NCBI GenBank assembly: GCA_947624475.1
Contig: CANQKK010000048.1
Span: 1-6,474 of the forward strand
Direction: 5' to 3'
Source of the DNA: an uncultured Bacilli bacterium
GTDB lineage: Bacteria; Bacillota_I; Bacilli_A; RF39; UBA660
Length of the DNA: 6,474 bases
The notes beneath the pieces were generated by a model. That model was not told where the DNA came from and did not search any database. It worked only from the letters and a program-made list of their open reading frames with translations. The first letter of the stretch is position 1. Each line of letters begins with the position of its first letter. Of the stretch, positions 5,445 through 6,474 are shown in pieces. Position numbers and translations under genes: made by a program.

Positions 5445-6320
5445 ATGAAGAAGAAAGTTCCAGTTAAAACTTTTTATTTGATAGCGGTTATTTCGGTCGG
5501 TCTTATTGGTTTGGCGATAGGTTCTACTTATGCGATGTTTACTAAAAATGTCAGTATCGATAATCCGATATCTTTAACTTCTAACCTAAGTTATTCTAGT
5601 GAACTTTTAGAGGTAATTGATGTCGAAGTGAATGCTAATGAGACTAAGAAGGTGCAACTTAATGTAAGTAACACTACTGGCTCTACTTTGCATTATGCTA
5701 TTTGGTATATGACAGATAGTGCTGGTATTTCTACATCTACTACTTCTGAGACGCCAATTGTTGGAACTATTGAGGCGAGTAGCAATGGCGTAGGATTTAC
5801 CATAGAGATAGACGTTGTAAATAGTGGAAATGAAAAGGCAACTGTTCAAGTTGGAATATCTGGTAGTGCTGAAAAAGTTGTGCTTTCTGATAAGATGCGT
5901 CTAATTTTAGAAGGACCACTAGATGCTACTTTGGCAGTAAATACTACAAGTTTAATTTTTAGTTCAGAAGATTACAATAAAAATTCTTCTGTTGGAAAAT
6001 TTAACTATACTTATAAAGGAGACGGAAAACTAGTTTGTAGTAGTTCTAATGAGGATATTGCAACATGTGAAGTTAATACTCGCTCAAGAGCGGTTACTGT
6101 CGTACCTAAGAGTGCAGGAGACGTTAATATAACACTAGGTGCTACTAAAGGAGAAGTATTTAAGGAAGCAAAAAGTACGACGGTTTCAGTTAAAATAACT
6201 GAGGATACTCCTTCTGACAGTGAAACTCCAAGTGATGAGAAAGAGAATGAAACTGATACTACTACTTCGGATACATCACAAGAAGATACTCCTTCTGAAG
6301 ATGCTACTCAAACAGAGTAG
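5445..6320 (+). CDS. Exported protein with Ig-like (Big2-type) domain and acidic tail
   Basis: I do not recognise a named gene. The 291-residue protein starts with a basic end and one hydrophobic segment (about 9-27) followed by 'GSTYAMFT' (26-33), resembling an export signal with possible cleavage after A30 or a retained anchor. Residues 35-155 look like a beta-rich extracellular domain. Residues about 160-252 resemble a bacterial Ig-like group 2 domain: 'CSSSNEDIATCEV' (198-210), 'VTVVPKSAGDVNITLGA' (217-233), 'VSVKI' (247-251). C198 and C208 replace the usual Trp and Val and could form a disulfide. The tail from about 253 is rich in Asp, Glu, Ser and Thr, with no LPXTG anchor. AGGAGG (5429-5434) overlaps the pilD stop, and the ATG is 10 bases on, so it is in the pilCD operon. 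Its start lacks the Gly(-1) and Glu(+5) of a classical prepilin. Role: probably surface or pilus-related, inferred from position only. Confidence 0.85.
   Translation: MKKKVPVKTFYLIAVISVGLIGLAIGSTYAMFTKNVSIDNPISLTSNLSYSSELLEVIDVEVNANETKKVQLNVSNTTGSTLHYAIWYMTDSAGISTSTTSETPIVGTIEASSNGVGFTIEIDVVNSGNEKATVQVGISGSAEKVVLSDKMRLILEGPLDATLAVNTTSLIFSSEDYNKNSSVGKFNYTYKGDGKLVCSSSNEDIATCEVNTRSRAVTVVPKSAGDVNITLGATKGEVFKEAKSTTVSVKITEDTPSDSETPSDEKENETDTTTSDTSQEDTPSEDATQTE
6204..6298 (+). repeat. Short direct repeat in the acidic tail of the exported protein
   Basis: GATACTCCTTCTGA occurs at 6204-6217 and again at 6285-6298, both reading 'DTPS' in frame. Together with interspersed Asp/Glu/Ser/Thr codons this makes a low-complexity, probably flexible tail that could change length by slippage or recombination. 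Confidence 0.5.
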
Positions 6321-6393
6321 TTCTTTGATTAAAAGTATTGTATTAGACTTATAAATTTGACAAAAAGTATTTGTTAGAAAAATTATAACTATT

Positions 6394-6436
6394 AAAAAAT
6401 AGATATTTTCAAAAAAAATGGAAATATCTATTTTTT
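6394..6436. terminator. Bidirectional hairpin terminator, copy 2 of a shared sequence
   Basis: A 17-bp stem pairs 6394-6410 with 6420-6436 around a 9-base A-rich loop; one wobble pair (6409 with 6421). The left arm contains the full 16-base left arm of the hairpin at 533-570, and the right arms differ slightly. It lies 73 bases after the stop of the exported-protein gene and ends in a T6 run, so it should terminate the pilCD operon. From 6437 to the window end I see no gene. Confidence 0.75.
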
Positions 6437-6474
6437 AAGCAAAAACTAGTACAAATGTTTGGTTTTTGATACCT

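Noticed and set aside
5445..5540. Exported protein as a canonical type IV prepilin
   Set aside because: The cleavage-site Gly and the Glu at +5 are missing, and the protein carries Ig-like and acidic regions unlike pilins.
1..6320. Absence of TGA stops in all eight genes as a sign of a recoded UGA
   Set aside because: All Trp codons checked are TGG and no frame needs TGA read-through; eight genes are too few in an AT-rich genome.
6357..6389. Perfect TTGACA (6357-6362) with TATAAC (6384-6389) as a promoter
   Set aside because: The spacing is 21 bases, too long for a normal promoter, and the terminator hairpin starts immediately after.

Overview
The window looks like chromosomal DNA of a low-GC, cell-walled Firmicute (Bacilli), probably an uncultured gut-type lineage related to RF39 or the Erysipelotrichia. 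The reasons are strongly AT-rich genes, Gram-positive promoters and ribosome binding sites, an mreCD morphogenesis pair, a YqfQ-like protein, and surface-protein domain styles typical of such genomes. The lineage is an inference from style; no marker gene fixes it. The standard genetic code fits: Trp is TGG and all stops are TAA or TAG.

Left edge (1-671). The window opens inside a surface-protein gene whose C-terminal domain looks C-type-lectin-like. At about position 162 composition changes abruptly. The last ~110 bases of the lectin-like core are about 57% GC and poor in A on the coding strand, with two thirds of codons ending in C or T. GC-rich sequence continues past the stop codon into a noncoding element (356-438) that can fold into a three-way junction followed by a perfect 7-bp hairpin. 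This is what a variable region of a diversity-generating retroelement (DGR) would look like, although no template repeat or reverse transcriptase is in the window. A strong AT-rich hairpin terminator (533-570) closes this unit; 439-532 holds nothing I can call.

Centre (612-2811). A textbook vegetative promoter drives radC, followed by mreC and mreD, which overlap by one base. mreB, often found between radC and mreC, is absent from that position. A convergent gene on the minus strand (2796-3269) encodes a VrrA/YqfQ-like protein; its stop codon lies inside a hairpin terminator.

Right part (3270-6474). From a short divergent promoter region runs a tight three-gene operon: a PilC/GspF inner-membrane platform protein, a PilD/ComC prepilin peptidase with an irregular zinc motif, and an exported protein with a cysteine-paired Ig-like domain and an acidic Ser/Thr-rich tail. 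The first two are core type IV pilus or competence-pseudopilus assembly parts; no ATPase or canonical prepilin is in the window. The unit ends at a hairpin (6394-6436) that repeats the arm sequence of the first terminator almost exactly, so the radC-to-surface-protein block is bracketed by two copies of one terminator-like repeat.
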